A stretch of 64,000 bases of DNA from positions 79,032 through 143,031 of the forward strand of contig NZ_JAKNTW010000032.1 of the NCBI RefSeq assembly GCF_022213955.1, in the 5' to 3' direction. Of this stretch, positions 42,900 to 51,339 are shown in pieces. Source of the DNA: Dolomitihabitans soli (lineage in GTDB: Bacteria > Actinomycetota > Actinomycetes > Streptosporangiales > Streptosporangiaceae). The position numbers were made by a program, and so were the translations under genes. The notes under the pieces were generated by a model. That model made no database searches and had not been told where the DNA came from. It saw only the letters and a program-made list of their open reading frames with translations. How positions within the stretch are numbered: the first letter of the stretch is position 1; the number at the start of each line of letters is the position of its first letter.

Positions 42900-43397
42900 G
42901 TGCACCCTGGCGCGCGTTCAATATGTGTCGTTGTTTCGCTCGTCTGTTGCGCCCTGTTGGCAGGGTGTACGGCGGAACCTGAGAAGCCGACCCTGGAAGA
43001 GGCGGCTAAGCACCTGATCAGCGATGGTGACAAGCTGCTTGGTTCCTTCGAGCTTCGGACATCAGGACAGGCGACGGCCACGAAACGTGCCGATACGGAT
43101 GAGTCTGGGTCATGCACTCCGGATGAGGTGCAGCGCTTCTTCCGAGCGGCGGGTGACTTTACGGGACCGGCGAACGAACAATTACCGTTCAATGCGGTGG
43201 GTCTCATGCAGGGCAAGCTGGAGTCGATGGGATATGACGAGGTCGTGGATGACCTTGACCTTCGTGACCAGAACCTGGGGGTGTCAGTGCTTCATAATCC
43301 AGAGACCGGGTTGACATTCGTGCTGACCGCTCGCACGGCGCAGAAACCCAACATTGTGCTGGTCGGCAAGACCGGCTGCTACAAACGCAGCGGCTGA
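42900..43397 (+). CDS. Putative lipoprotein, unknown function
   Basis: The 165-residue precursor, starting at GTG, has a lipoprotein signal (ICVVVSLVCCALLAGC, lipobox LAGC with Cys23). An acidic, soluble domain of about 140 residues with two further cysteines (near 72 and 160) follows. No family was recognised. It is convergent with the WXG100-like genes, 8 nt from their end. Confidence 0.72.
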   Translation: MHPGARSICVVVSLVCCALLAGCTAEPEKPTLEEAAKHLISDGDKLLGSFELRTSGQATATKRADTDESGSCTPDEVQRFFRAAGDFTGPANEQLPFNAVGLMQGKLESMGYDEVVDDLDLRDQNLGVSVLHNPETGLTFVLTARTAQKPNIVLVGKTGCYKRSG

Positions 43398-43404
43398 GGC
43401 CACG

Positions 43405-43692
43405 TCACGACGGGAGTTGTGCCGCTTGTGCGCGGAGCTGTTCGGCTTGCTTGCGTAGGTTGTTAGCGGTGGCACGGCATGATTCTTCCAGCTCATTCAC
43501 CTCCCGGTCGAGTTTCGCTGCCATCTGAGTGAACCGGTCAGCGGCAGGGCCCTTCCAGGTTGCGTTGTTCCGGGCCGGTGTCGTTGGTATTTGGCCGAAT
43601 ACCAGACCCAGATCTTGACCATATCTGTCGAAGCTGTCGGCCAGGGCTTCTCTTTTGGCCGCCTGTTGGAGTAGCTCTTGTTTGCTGGGCAC
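43405..43692 (-). CDS. WXG100-like small protein
   Basis: The 95-residue all-helical protein has the central turn NNATWKGPAADRFTQMAAKLDREV, with W-x-G between two amphipathic helices, as in ESAT-6/WXG100 proteins. The start is GTG. It lies 8 nt after the stop of a 590-residue protein gene whose N-terminus also has WXG features, so the two are likely partners. No type VII secretion ATPase is encoded in this window. Confidence 0.72.
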   Translation of the reverse strand: MPSKQELLQQAAKREALADSFDRYGQDLGLVFGQIPTTPARNNATWKGPAADRFTQMAAKLDREVNELEESCRATANNLRKQAEQLRAQAAQLPS

Positions 43693-43700
43693 GGTGGTAG

Positions 43701-45473
43701 TCAGCCTCCTCGCTCCTTCAGGGCGTTGACCAGGGCCTCGTGGAGCCGACCTCGAAATGCTTGCCGTACCTGGTCCACGTCCTCAGGCGTCAGTGGCCTC
43801 TGGCCGTGCTGCTTGAGCGACTCGACCACTAGTCGGACCTGTTGGTCGATGAGTGCCTCTGAGATCTTCTCAGCGGTTGCAGGAGTCTTGTCATCGAAGT
43901 AGTCGTTGATGAGGTCGCCCATCGTGCCCTTGGTTTGGTCGACGCCGTAATCCCTGGCGGTGGCTTTGGATGGCTGGGCGATGTTCCAGTACTTGTTCAC
44001 CCCGTAGTCCACGGGTAGCAGCATTATGTCGGTGATGAAGTCGCGGTACTGGTCGTCGCTCAGCTCCGCGTACGTGGAGCCGCCGAGGAGGAGGTTGGAG
44101 AGCCCTCCTGCCTGTGCGCTGAGTCTGGTGTACGTGGCGCGTTCGGCTTCGTCTGAGCTGAAGGGGTGGAATCTGCCGATATCCAGCCTGCGCCCGAAGT
44201 TCTGCGCGGTTTGCGTAAGGGTCTTCACGGCAGCGGGATCCTGCATGACGGCGCCGAAGAATCGAGACGCCACATCCGGCCGAACGGAGTTCCACGGACC
44301 TCCAGGGGTCACCGCGTTGACCAAGGCGGGTGAGGTGGCCGCTGCCTGGACCGAGGCGAGTTGCCCCAGGTAGGGCGCCAGGTTCCTGGCGAGAACCGCG
44401 TTGATGGGTGAGTTCTTCAAGGTGTCGAAGTGGCCGCCGCTTTCGTGGCTGCCCTCATACCCCAGACCGTTGATGAGGTTGACCCATGCCCGGGCGCGCA
44501 ACGCGTTGTCACCTGCGCCAGGCCGTAATGCCTTGTCCAGCGTTTTGGCCAGCGTCGGCTGGAAGTCTGGAATTCCGCTCATCTTCACCCTGTCTGGCAA
44601 AAGCAGCAAGAACGCCGTGTTTTTCTGCTCGGCGAGTAGCCGCTGAAACGCCTTAGGGTTGGCGTCGTATGCCTTCATCAAGGCGTAGGTGTTCCAGTCA
44701 GGGTCTGACATGTGCGCCCGGCGCGCCATTAGAGGAAGGTTCAGCAGGCGTGTGCCTACCTGGTTGAGGAAAGTGTCGGACTGGTCGGCCAGGGCCACGA
44801 GGGTGGAGAGAGTGTCCAGTTCGCCCTTCTCCAGGAGCTCTTTGCGCCATGGCTCGCCGACTCGTTTGGCCCGGTCGGCGCTGGCGAGGGCACCCGCCAT
44901 GACTCCGAGCGATACGCGGGCCCGTTCCCTGACGGCAGGTGGCAGGCCCCGGTCGTGTCCGGCCGCGTTGACGTTCTTCCATTGACGGAACAACTGCTGG
45001 AAGGCGACTGGTCCAAGAGTCGCCAGCAGTGCTGCGGCGTAGGCGGGATCGCCGATGCCGCCTTTGGCCGCCGTCATGGCGGCTTCCACCTTGAGCCAGT
45101 CCTTCGGTGCGTTGTCGTGCTGATAGGCAGACAGGGCGCTCGCGATCTGGGTCCCTGCGTTCTTCCCGGCCGCGGCAGCCTGCGCCTCCCCGCTGAACGG
45201 GAACTGCGCGGTTAGCAGCTTTCCGCCAGAGGGACCCCCGTGGACCTGGGTGATGGTGTCGATCCGCCACTTCAGCTCACGCTGAGAGTCGTGGAAGAAC
45301 GCCCACGCCCGATGCATGGCGGCGGTCCCTTGACCGCCTGCCCATTCCGCGTCGGCCTCGGCGATCGCCGCCTCCAACCCCGGCCGGGTGCGGCCCAGGA
45401 CGAACTTGGCGTTCTCCATCTGCTGAATCAGCTGTGCGGCCCCCGCGGGATCGATCCCGACGAATTCCCCCAT
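43701..45473 (-). CDS. Large protein with WXG100-like N-terminus
   Basis: The product is 590 residues from the ATG at 45473, which has a GGGAGG ribosome binding site. The first 100 residues (AAQLIQQMENAKFVLG, then EADAEWAGGQGTAAMHRAWAFFHDS) form two helices around a W-x-G turn, as in secreted WXG/LXG proteins. The remaining 490 residues are mostly helical and contain no toxin domain I recognise. The presence of a small WXG partner suggests a type VII-secreted or surface protein. An open upstream extension to 45560 lacks a start context. Confidence 0.72.
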   Translation of the reverse strand: MGEFVGIDPAGAAQLIQQMENAKFVLGRTRPGLEAAIAEADAEWAGGQGTAAMHRAWAFFHDSQRELKWRIDTITQVHGGPSGGKLLTAQFPFSGEAQAAAAGKNAGTQIASALSAYQHDNAPKDWLKVEAAMTAAKGGIGDPAYAAALLATLGPVAFQQLFRQWKNVNAAGHDRGLPPAVRERARVSLGVMAGALASADRAKRVGEPWRKELLEKGELDTLSTLVALADQSDTFLNQVGTRLLNLPLMARRAHMSDPDWNTYALMKAYDANPKAFQRLLAEQKNTAFLLLLPDRVKMSGIPDFQPTLAKTLDKALRPGAGDNALRARAWVNLINGLGYEGSHESGGHFDTLKNSPINAVLARNLAPYLGQLASVQAAATSPALVNAVTPGGPWNSVRPDVASRFFGAVMQDPAAVKTLTQTAQNFGRRLDIGRFHPFSSDEAERATYTRLSAQAGGLSNLLLGGSTYAELSDDQYRDFITDIMLLPVDYGVNKYWNIAQPSKATARDYGVDQTKGTMGDLINDYFDDKTPATAEKISEALIDQQVRLVVESLKQHGQRPLTPEDVDQVRQAFRGRLHEALVNALKERGG

Positions 45474-45750
45474 GCAACCCTCCCAAAGGGTGTGGTTACA
45501 CGGCGAAAGTAAAGCACAGGAGCAAGTATAGGTAAATGCCTCAGTGGGTCGTATAAGCAACCGGACTCTGCCACCCGGGTACGTATCCGGGTGGCAGCAA
45601 TGGCTAGCCGCTACTCGCCGTAGAACCGCACCACTACCCAGACCGCGGTCACGTTGGTGGATTGAACGTAATGGCGACAGAGCGAGGCCGGATTGACGCC
45701 CGTCACATCAGGAGGGGAGGGGACGAGTCGGGCGGCTTCTCGTCATCTGG

Positions 45751-46116
45751 TTAGTCTTGTAGGGCGTGCAGGGCTTCTCGTGCTGCGTCGAGTGCTTCTT
45801 TCTCGGTGGCTCCTGTGTGCCGTGCGGCCTTGGCGAACTCTTCGGCTGCCGCGGTGAGTTGGATGCGGTATTGGTCGGCTGTGCCGGTGATGACGGCTGC
45901 GCGGCCGCGGCGTAGTTCCACCGTGCCCTCGTCGCGGAGTTGCTGGTAGCCGCGTAGGACGGTGTGCAGGTTGATGCCGAGGGTGGCGGCCACGTTGCGT
46001 GCTGAGGGGAGCCGGTCTCCGGGTGAGGCGGTGCCGTTGGCCAGCGCGGCGCGTACGGAGCGGGCCACCTGGTCGGCGAGTGGCTGGGCCGATGAGGGGT
46101 CGACGGTGATGAGCAC
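45751..46116 (-). CDS. GntR-family regulator (YtrA-like)
   Basis: The product is 121 residues from the GTG at 46116. The first 70 residues are a GntR winged helix (PLADQVARSVRAALANGTASPGDRLPSARNVAATLGINLHTVLRGYQQLRDEGTVELRRGRAAVI). Only a short helical tail follows, as in the YtrA subgroup. Its start overlaps the stop of the DUF1648-like membrane protein by one base. Together they form a regulator/membrane-protein operon. Confidence 0.88.
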   Translation of the reverse strand: MLITVDPSSAQPLADQVARSVRAALANGTASPGDRLPSARNVAATLGINLHTVLRGYQQLRDEGTVELRRGRAAVITGTADQYRIQLTAAAEEFAKAARHTGATEKEALDAAREALHALQD

Positions 46117-47132
46117 TATGCCGTCTCTCCTTGTCGTTGCCTGTTCAGCCATCCGTTGACGAGGGCGGCGGCCGTCTTCGCTTCGCGTGTGGAGTAGATG
46201 AAGTAGCGGCCGTCGGCGAGGGCGAGGGCGAGCACCGGTCCTTTCCCGCTGACGACGCCCCAGCCTGCATCGCTGTCGTTCAGTTTGTATCTCCCGGGGG
46301 GAGCTTCGCTCATGGCTTCGGCGAACCGGATGCTTGGGTAGGACACGGTACGGCGCAGCATGGGCAGCCAAGGGACCCTCACTGTTACGCCCGAGCCGTC
46401 GATTTGCAGCCGGGTGCGTGTCTGTGCCATCTCGAAAATCGACCACAGGGTCAGTAAGGCCAGCAGGGCCGCATCCTGCCATCCGGAGAGGCCGTTGGAG
46501 GCGACCCATGCGATGGCCGCGGCCATCACTGCGGCGGCCAGCAGCCGGCGCGTCGACCAGGCGGAGGCTACGAACATGGCACGCTGCCATGGGCCGAGTG
46601 TCATGGTGGGTGCGTGCCGCGGTGGTGCGGTGTGCGCCTCGGGCGCCGGCGGCAGCGGGCCCGCCGCCATCCAGCCCAGCGCGAGGGCTCCTGCGGTGAC
46701 TGCGATCTCCACGGGAAGGTGCCAGAGGGGCCGGGCAACGGCTCCCGGCGCGTTGATCAGGGTCAGCCACCACAATGCGGCGGAGACGGGTATGGCTACG
46801 CCGATGAAGAAGCTGCAGACCACCAGGCAGCGCTGGGCTTTGGGTAGGCGCCAGGAGGCTAGGAACGCGACGGTGATCAGTGCTTCGAGCCATAGCGCCA
46901 CTCCGAAAAGGGGCTGGGAAAGCCAGCCGCGCCAGGGCTCGTAATCGGTGTCGATGGCCCAGTTGTGGATGTAGACGCGGTCGGGAAGGTGCTCGCCGTA
47001 CAGAGCGACCAGGGTCATGGGCACGATCAGGAGGAGCAGCGGGCCGATTGCGGTGAGGATCAGGCGGCGGAGCCTGCCCGGCCCGGCGTGATCGAGGTAA
47101 GGGGGAGCCTCAGGGGATGTGCGGATGAACAT
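46116..47132 (-). CDS. DUF1648-like membrane protein
   Basis: The product is 338 residues from the ATG at 47132, with a good GGAGGT site. A first helix (RLILTAIGPLLLLIVPMTLVALYG) and a DRVYIHNW segment typical of DUF1648 are followed by about five more hydrophobic helices. A C-terminal cytoplasmic PH-like part (ITVRVP-type strands, SYPSIRFAEAMSEAPPGRYKL) ends the protein. Function is unknown. Pairing with a YtrA-type regulator is common in Gram-positive bacteria. Confidence 0.75.
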   Translation of the reverse strand: MFIRTSPEAPPYLDHAGPGRLRRLILTAIGPLLLLIVPMTLVALYGEHLPDRVYIHNWAIDTDYEPWRGWLSQPLFGVALWLEALITVAFLASWRLPKAQRCLVVCSFFIGVAIPVSAALWWLTLINAPGAVARPLWHLPVEIAVTAGALALGWMAAGPLPPAPEAHTAPPRHAPTMTLGPWQRAMFVASAWSTRRLLAAAVMAAAIAWVASNGLSGWQDAALLALLTLWSIFEMAQTRTRLQIDGSGVTVRVPWLPMLRRTVSYPSIRFAEAMSEAPPGRYKLNDSDAGWGVVSGKGPVLALALADGRYFIYSTREAKTAAALVNGWLNRQRQGETA

Positions 47133-47146
47133 GGCCCGACCTCCAG

Positions 47147-47178
47147 CTGTTTGGTATTCACTATAACAGTGCAAACAG
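47147..47178. promoter_or_regulatory. Nested palindromes upstream of the DUF1648/GntR operon
   Basis: An outer inverted repeat (CTGTTTG and CAAACAG, 18 nt apart) encloses an inner one (CACT, ATAAC, AGTG). A minus-strand -10-like TATAGT lies within it. It is 15-46 bp upstream of the ATG at 47132 and is the likely GntR operator. Confidence 0.6.
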
Positions 47179-47183
47179 TTTTG

Positions 47184-47583
47184 AGGTATGCAGAATGCCT
47201 CCCCGGCCGGGGAGCCCACGCCAGGGACAGACACGGTTTGGGCTGGCTGCGCCGTGCGGGGGGCTCGTATTCGTGTTGAGCCGATGGCCCGGCGTGGGCC
47301 ATCGGCGGGAGCGAAGAGCGGTGTCGAGGGCGATGTTGACGTGATCGGCGGTGGTCTGCTTGGCGGGCAGACCCGTTACGACGACCCGTGGACGGCCGGA
47401 TGGCACATGGCACAGTCAACGGCCTCACGGATGCCGAGTTCGATCGGTCCGTACCTGGCACCCGCGCCCGGCTCTCCGAAGAAGCGGGCCGTCGCGGATG
47501 CGCGCCGGTGTACCTCTGGAGGGCGGTGACACTCATGGGATTGCAGTGCGGGAAGTCTCCCAGGCGCGGCCGCTATGGCCTCA
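47184..47583. other. Gene-poor stretch with a possible coding fragment
   Basis: No intact gene is supported. A plus-strand frame around 47400-47535 reads naturally (VNGLTDAEFDRSVPGTRARLSEEAG) and may be the remains of a gene, but it has no clear start context, ribosome binding site or recognisable family. Confidence 0.35.
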
Positions 47584-47883
47584 TCACGCCAGGTAGAGGC
47601 GGTCACGGAAGGCGCCGCGCTCCTCACGTTTGATGGCTGCCACCTTTTCGATCACAGTCCAGTCATGCCCGTGGATCGCGGCTAGCGCGCGAAGAACCTC
47701 ATACACGTCGGCGATCTCCCCCGTCACCTCGGCTGGGGAGGCCTCGTTGAGCTCGGTGGTCTCTTCGAACAACTTCGCGAGCAGGGCTTTGCGGTATTCG
47801 ACCTCGTCGAGCACGGTAATGACCGGCTCCCCGCCGTTTTGGCGAATGATGTCTGGAATGTTGTCCCGTACCAGTTTGCCCAT
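47584..47883 (-). CDS. MazG-like nucleotide pyrophosphohydrolase
   Basis: The product is 99 residues from the ATG at 47883, preferred over one seven codons earlier because GGAGG lies 10 nt before it. It begins KLVRDNIPDIIRQNGGEP. The MazG-type helices LFEETTELNEASPAEVTGEIADVYEVLRAL hold the metal-binding E-x-x-E and E-x-x-D residues. Members hydrolyse abnormal or signalling nucleotides to monophosphates. It is divergent from the HNH nuclease gene, a setting seen in defence or mobile regions. Confidence 0.85.
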   Translation of the reverse strand: MGKLVRDNIPDIIRQNGGEPVITVLDEVEYRKALLAKLFEETTELNEASPAEVTGEIADVYEVLRALAAIHGHDWTVIEKVAAIKREERGAFRDRLYLA

Positions 47884-48009
47884 GCCCCGACGCCCTCCAT
47901 CCAAGGTCTACATGCAAGGCCTATGAGCCTATCGAGCCTCAGTGGCATCCCCCATGATCGCGAACTACCCTAAACCGGTCGATGTCATGATCAAGGGTGG
48001 CGTGTACGG

Positions 48010-49023
48010 ATGACTGTGGAGTTCTTTCGCGAAGAGCCGACCGCTCGCTCCTCATGGCGACTGGCGGTGCTCATGGGCGCAAACGTGCGCACCTACAAGT
48101 TCGCCTTGGGAGAGGTATTGCTGGGCGCCGCCGCCGAGGGACGTACCGACATCCTCCTCAGGGACTTGGCCAAGCCGTACGCGATGAGTCTGGTGGAGCA
48201 TCTGGCTCAAGCGCCGCAGGCGTCGCCGAGGGTCGTTGCCGGCGGAGCGGATTTCCTGTCCGTGGCTCGAGAGGAAGCAGCCGAGTCCGTAGGGCTCGGT
48301 TCTCCAAGTGAGAAATTGCTCGCTGCCGCGATGAAGTCGATGCCCGCCATGGTGATGCAGAAGTTTCATAATCTGCGTGGCGACGGCGGCGCTGAAGTGC
48401 CCCACCGCTTCTACGAAGTGACAGGCACTTCTCGGGAACGTGTGGTCAAGCTGACGGACCATCTTCGCGAGGTTGCTCTGTCCGAGCAGAAGGCGAGTCT
48501 GCAGGCGGAGTTGGCCGCGCGGTGGAGCATCGTTGAAACGTCCTTCGCCGCCGGGGTGGGCCGGAGCCTGGTCGAGGAGGGGGTCGTTGTCGACTTGGAG
48601 GCGCTGCAGATAACCGACAAAGAACGGCGGCGCTCGGTCGCGGGGGTTACCGAGGCCGTCATCGGGTTTCAGCATGGCCGCTGCATCATCTGCGCCGAAC
48701 CGCTCACTTCCGGCGTCGATGACGTCGCGGTCGACCACGTGTTCCCGTACTCGTTCAAGCGGCTCTTGCCTGGTGCAGACATAGACCTGGACGCGATCTG
48801 GAACCTTGCCCCTGCACACAGGCCTTGCAACGGACAGAAGAGCAACCAACCGCCCACGCAGGGCCAGCTCACCCGTCTGGCGCGGCGGAACGAGGCGATC
48901 ATGCAGTCGCCTCATCCGCTGAAGCGGACCCTCCAACTGACGCTGAAGCGTCACGGCTTCACAGGTGGACGCGTCGGCGAATGGTGGGACTTCATCCAGG
49001 AAGTGCGCAACCAGCTGGGGTAG
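48010..49023 (+). CDS. HNH endonuclease domain protein
   Basis: The 337-residue protein has a helical N-terminal part of about 215 residues without a known family. An HNH nuclease follows: HGRCIICAEPL (two Cys of a zinc knuckle), DVAVDHVFPYSF with the catalytic DH, and WNLAPAHRPCNGQKSN with the Asn/His and final metal ligand. Such single proteins occur as restriction or anti-phage enzymes, but the target is not visible. It begins 126 nt from the divergent MazG-like gene. Confidence 0.85.
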   Translation: MTVEFFREEPTARSSWRLAVLMGANVRTYKFALGEVLLGAAAEGRTDILLRDLAKPYAMSLVEHLAQAPQASPRVVAGGADFLSVAREEAAESVGLGSPSEKLLAAAMKSMPAMVMQKFHNLRGDGGAEVPHRFYEVTGTSRERVVKLTDHLREVALSEQKASLQAELAARWSIVETSFAAGVGRSLVEEGVVVDLEALQITDKERRRSVAGVTEAVIGFQHGRCIICAEPLTSGVDDVAVDHVFPYSFKRLLPGADIDLDAIWNLAPAHRPCNGQKSNQPPTQGQLTRLARRNEAIMQSPHPLKRTLQLTLKRHGFTGGRVGEWWDFIQEVRNQLG

Positions 49024-49059
49024 CCCCTCGAAGGACAGTAAAGGGTCGCTTCTCCTGAT

Positions 49060-49270
49060 GGGCCGGTTTGGCAGGGGTGGCGGGGTTTTGCCATGGACGC
49101 TTCTGGTGGTCGGTGGGCTGGCGAGTTTGGGGCCGACGTTGCGGTGGCCGAGCCCACGTTGATCGGCCGGGCGATCGCCGCATGGCCGAGTTTCGCCCTG
49201 ATCGGGGCCTACGAGATGCTCATGAGCCAGGTTCGGCGTTCTGCCGGAGCAGAAACTCGCCGGGCGCACC
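49060..49270 (+). pseudogene. DUF2637 (SpdB-type) transfer membrane protein remnant
   Basis: One frame reads LPWTLLVVGGLASLG, and after a frameshift near 49130 another continues VAVAEPTLIGRAIAAWPSFALIGAYEMLMSQVRR. Both pieces match the transmembrane core of DUF2637 proteins found on actinomycete plasmids and integrative elements. No start codon or full-length frame remains. It marks old plasmid-like DNA at the right end of the island. Confidence 0.7.
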
Positions 49271-49304
49271 GGGCAGGCGTCTTCGATCCTGATTCTCCTG
49301 CGCG

Positions 49305-50045
49305 CTACCTCGGTGGCTCGGGCCGGTATCCCTCGGAGTCAATGCCCAGCGACCGGACGAGATGGGCCAGTTCTTCTCGGAAGAGCTTGTCAGGGCTGAT
49401 CGTCTGGGTGCGCAGATGTCCGTAGATCTCCAGTGACACCAGGCCGTGCAGGTGGCCCCAGATGCGCAGCGCGAGTGCCACGCCGGCCGGCGGCAGGTCG
49501 GGGTACGCGGGGCGGACCTTGCCGAGAAGCCCGCCGTCGAAGTCGGACCACTGGAAGTCGCTGTCCGCGTAGAACTGCTCGGCGTACGGCCAAGCGGCCG
49601 CTGCGAGGCCGGCGATGCCCGTGCAGACCCGGTACGCGGCGTTCGGGGCGGCGCCGCCCTCGGGGGCTTGGTAGCCGGGCACGGGGTCGCCATAGATGAG
49701 GCGAAATCCCTCGGGGTTGGCCAGGGCCCAGCCCCGGAAGGCTCGCGCCCATGTCTGGATCCGACTAGCTGGGTCCGTGGCGGGAGCGTCGGCCCATGCA
49801 GCGTCCACAGCGTCGGCCAGCGCGGCGTACACCTCGTTGATCAGCGTGGTGACCAGATCGTCGCGGGTGGCGAAGTAGCCGTAGATGGCATTGGCGGTCA
49901 TGCCCATCTCGCGGGCGATGGCCCGCAGCGTGATCGCGTCAGGTCCCCCCGAGGCCATCAGCTTGAGCGCGACCTGCCTGATCTCCGCTGTCGTCTCGGC
50001 CCGCAGCCGTTCGCGGCGTCCTCCCGTGCCTCCCACGGCAGTCAC
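49305..50045 (-). CDS. TetR-family transcriptional regulator
   Basis: The 246-residue protein has a TetR HTH at about residues 20-65 (EIRQVALKLMASGGPDAITLRAIAREMGMTANAIYGYFATRDDLV) and a C-terminal domain with the WHG pattern (WARAFRGWALANPEGFRLIYG). It is divergent from the NmrA-like gene with an 81-bp gap. That gap contains direct repeats TCACGCC at 50077 and 50101, where it probably acts. Confidence 0.9.
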   Translation of the reverse strand: MTAVGGTGGRRERLRAETTAEIRQVALKLMASGGPDAITLRAIAREMGMTANAIYGYFATRDDLVTTLINEVYAALADAVDAAWADAPATDPASRIQTWARAFRGWALANPEGFRLIYGDPVPGYQAPEGGAAPNAAYRVCTGIAGLAAAAWPYAEQFYADSDFQWSDFDGGLLGKVRPAYPDLPPAGVALALRIWGHLHGLVSLEIYGHLRTQTISPDKLFREELAHLVRSLGIDSEGYRPEPPR

Positions 50046-50126
50046 TCTACACCGTCACTGGACTGGTTGCCGTGCAAAAACTTCACGCCGTATAGTTTCC
50101 TCACGCCAGACTTTATAGGGAGACCC

Positions 50127-50828
50127 ATGCACATCGGAATCATCGGAGCCACCGGCGGCATCGGAAGCCGCGTCGTCACCGAGGCCATCGGCCGAGGGCA
50201 CCACGTCACAGCGTTCACCCGCGATGCCACCCGGATCAGCGAAGAGCGGGAGAACGTCGTCTGGAGGAGCATTGACGTCCTCGACGCCAAAAGCATCGCC
50301 GCGGTTCTGCCCGGACTGGACGTACTGATCAGCGGATTCCAGCCCGGCAACGCCGCCAATGACTTCGCCGACACCCTGTCGCGTTCGATCGCCGATCCCA
50401 CGGTCTACGCCACCGCCGCCCGAGCGCTGCTCAAGGCGCTGGAGAGCCACCCCCGGACCCGGCTGATCGTGATCGGCGGCGCCGGCAGCCTGGAGATCGA
50501 GCCTGGCCTCGTACGAGCCGACTCCGACGACCTCATGCACGAGAGCCTCGATCAGGTAGGGCTGCCGAGAGAGTACGCCGCCGCCGTACGCGGGCATCGG
50601 GATGCCCTGAACGTCCTGCGCACGTCCAACCGGCTCTGGACCTACTTCAGCCCGGCGGAGGACATCGCTCCCGGCCGGCGCACCGGCCGGTTCCGGATCG
50701 GTGGCGACCAGCCGGTCCTCGACGCTGACGGACGCAGCCGCATCTCCTCGGAGGATGCCGCCGTCGCCCTTGTCGACGAGACGGAACTACCCCGCTTCGT
50801 CCAGCGGCGCTTCACGATCGGCTACTGA
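50127..50828 (+). CDS. NAD(P)-binding NmrA/SDR-type oxidoreductase
   Basis: The 233-residue protein is an atypical short-chain dehydrogenase. It has HIGIIGATGGIGSRVVTEAIGRGHHVTAFTRD, with the GxxGxxG motif at residues 7-13, then a Rossmann fold and a short C-terminal part (RRTGRFRIGGDQPVLDADGRSRISSEDAAVAL). It lacks the YxxxK catalytic pair, as usual in NmrA-like and SDR_a5 proteins. Such genes are commonly controlled by the adjacent TetR regulator. Function may be redox sensing or quinone reduction. Confidence 0.88.
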   Translation: MHIGIIGATGGIGSRVVTEAIGRGHHVTAFTRDATRISEERENVVWRSIDVLDAKSIAAVLPGLDVLISGFQPGNAANDFADTLSRSIADPTVYATAARALLKALESHPRTRLIVIGGAGSLEIEPGLVRADSDDLMHESLDQVGLPREYAAAVRGHRDALNVLRTSNRLWTYFSPAEDIAPGRRTGRFRIGGDQPVLDADGRSRISSEDAAVALVDETELPRFVQRRFTIGY

Positions 50829-50982
50829 ACTGGAGGTGCTCGTCTCGGTTGCCGATCGCGGGGGTGCGGCCTGGGCATGGCAGTTCTCGGTGTGACGCTC
50901 CCTGAGCGCGCATGCTGAAGTTCTTCGAGCTCGCACGACTGATCATTTCTGAGAACGCTCACGCCTGGGCCGGCTCGGCGGC

Positions 50983-51159
50983 TCAGATCAGCGCGCCGGC
51001 CAGCAGGAAGATTGCGATTCCGTGCGCGAGGGCGGCGATGACGCCGCTGCGGAGTCGCAAGAAGGCGCAGATCAGCCCCTCGTACAGGGTGAAGGCCAGC
51101 AGCTGCCATCCGACGACGGTCACCGTCGAGGCCAGGAACACGTGGCAGGCGGACACCAT
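50983..51159 (-). CDS. Small membrane protein or gene remnant
   Basis: A 58-codon frame from the ATG at 51159 shows near-complete GC at third codon positions and two strongly hydrophobic segments (FLASTVTVVGWQLLAFTLYEGLICAF, broken by a charged turn, then ALAHGIAIFLLAGALI). The frame extends further upstream, but with much poorer coding quality and no ribosome binding site. This may therefore be the 3' part of a damaged gene. No family was recognised. Confidence 0.45.
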   Translation of the reverse strand: MVSACHVFLASTVTVVGWQLLAFTLYEGLICAFLRLRSGVIAALAHGIAIFLLAGALI

Positions 51160-51339
51160 CGGTGGCCGTCGTGCCGGGGGCCTCAAGACGGTGAGGTCTG
51201 CTGCGGAGCAGAGGCGTTTGTGCGCGGGCGTGATGGTGTCCTGCCGATCGGAGCGCATACCGCCGATATACCGCTGTCTCGTAGGTTGCTGGGCCGTACA
51301 AGAAAAATCAACAAAATCAACTGGAAGGCGTGAAGTTCA

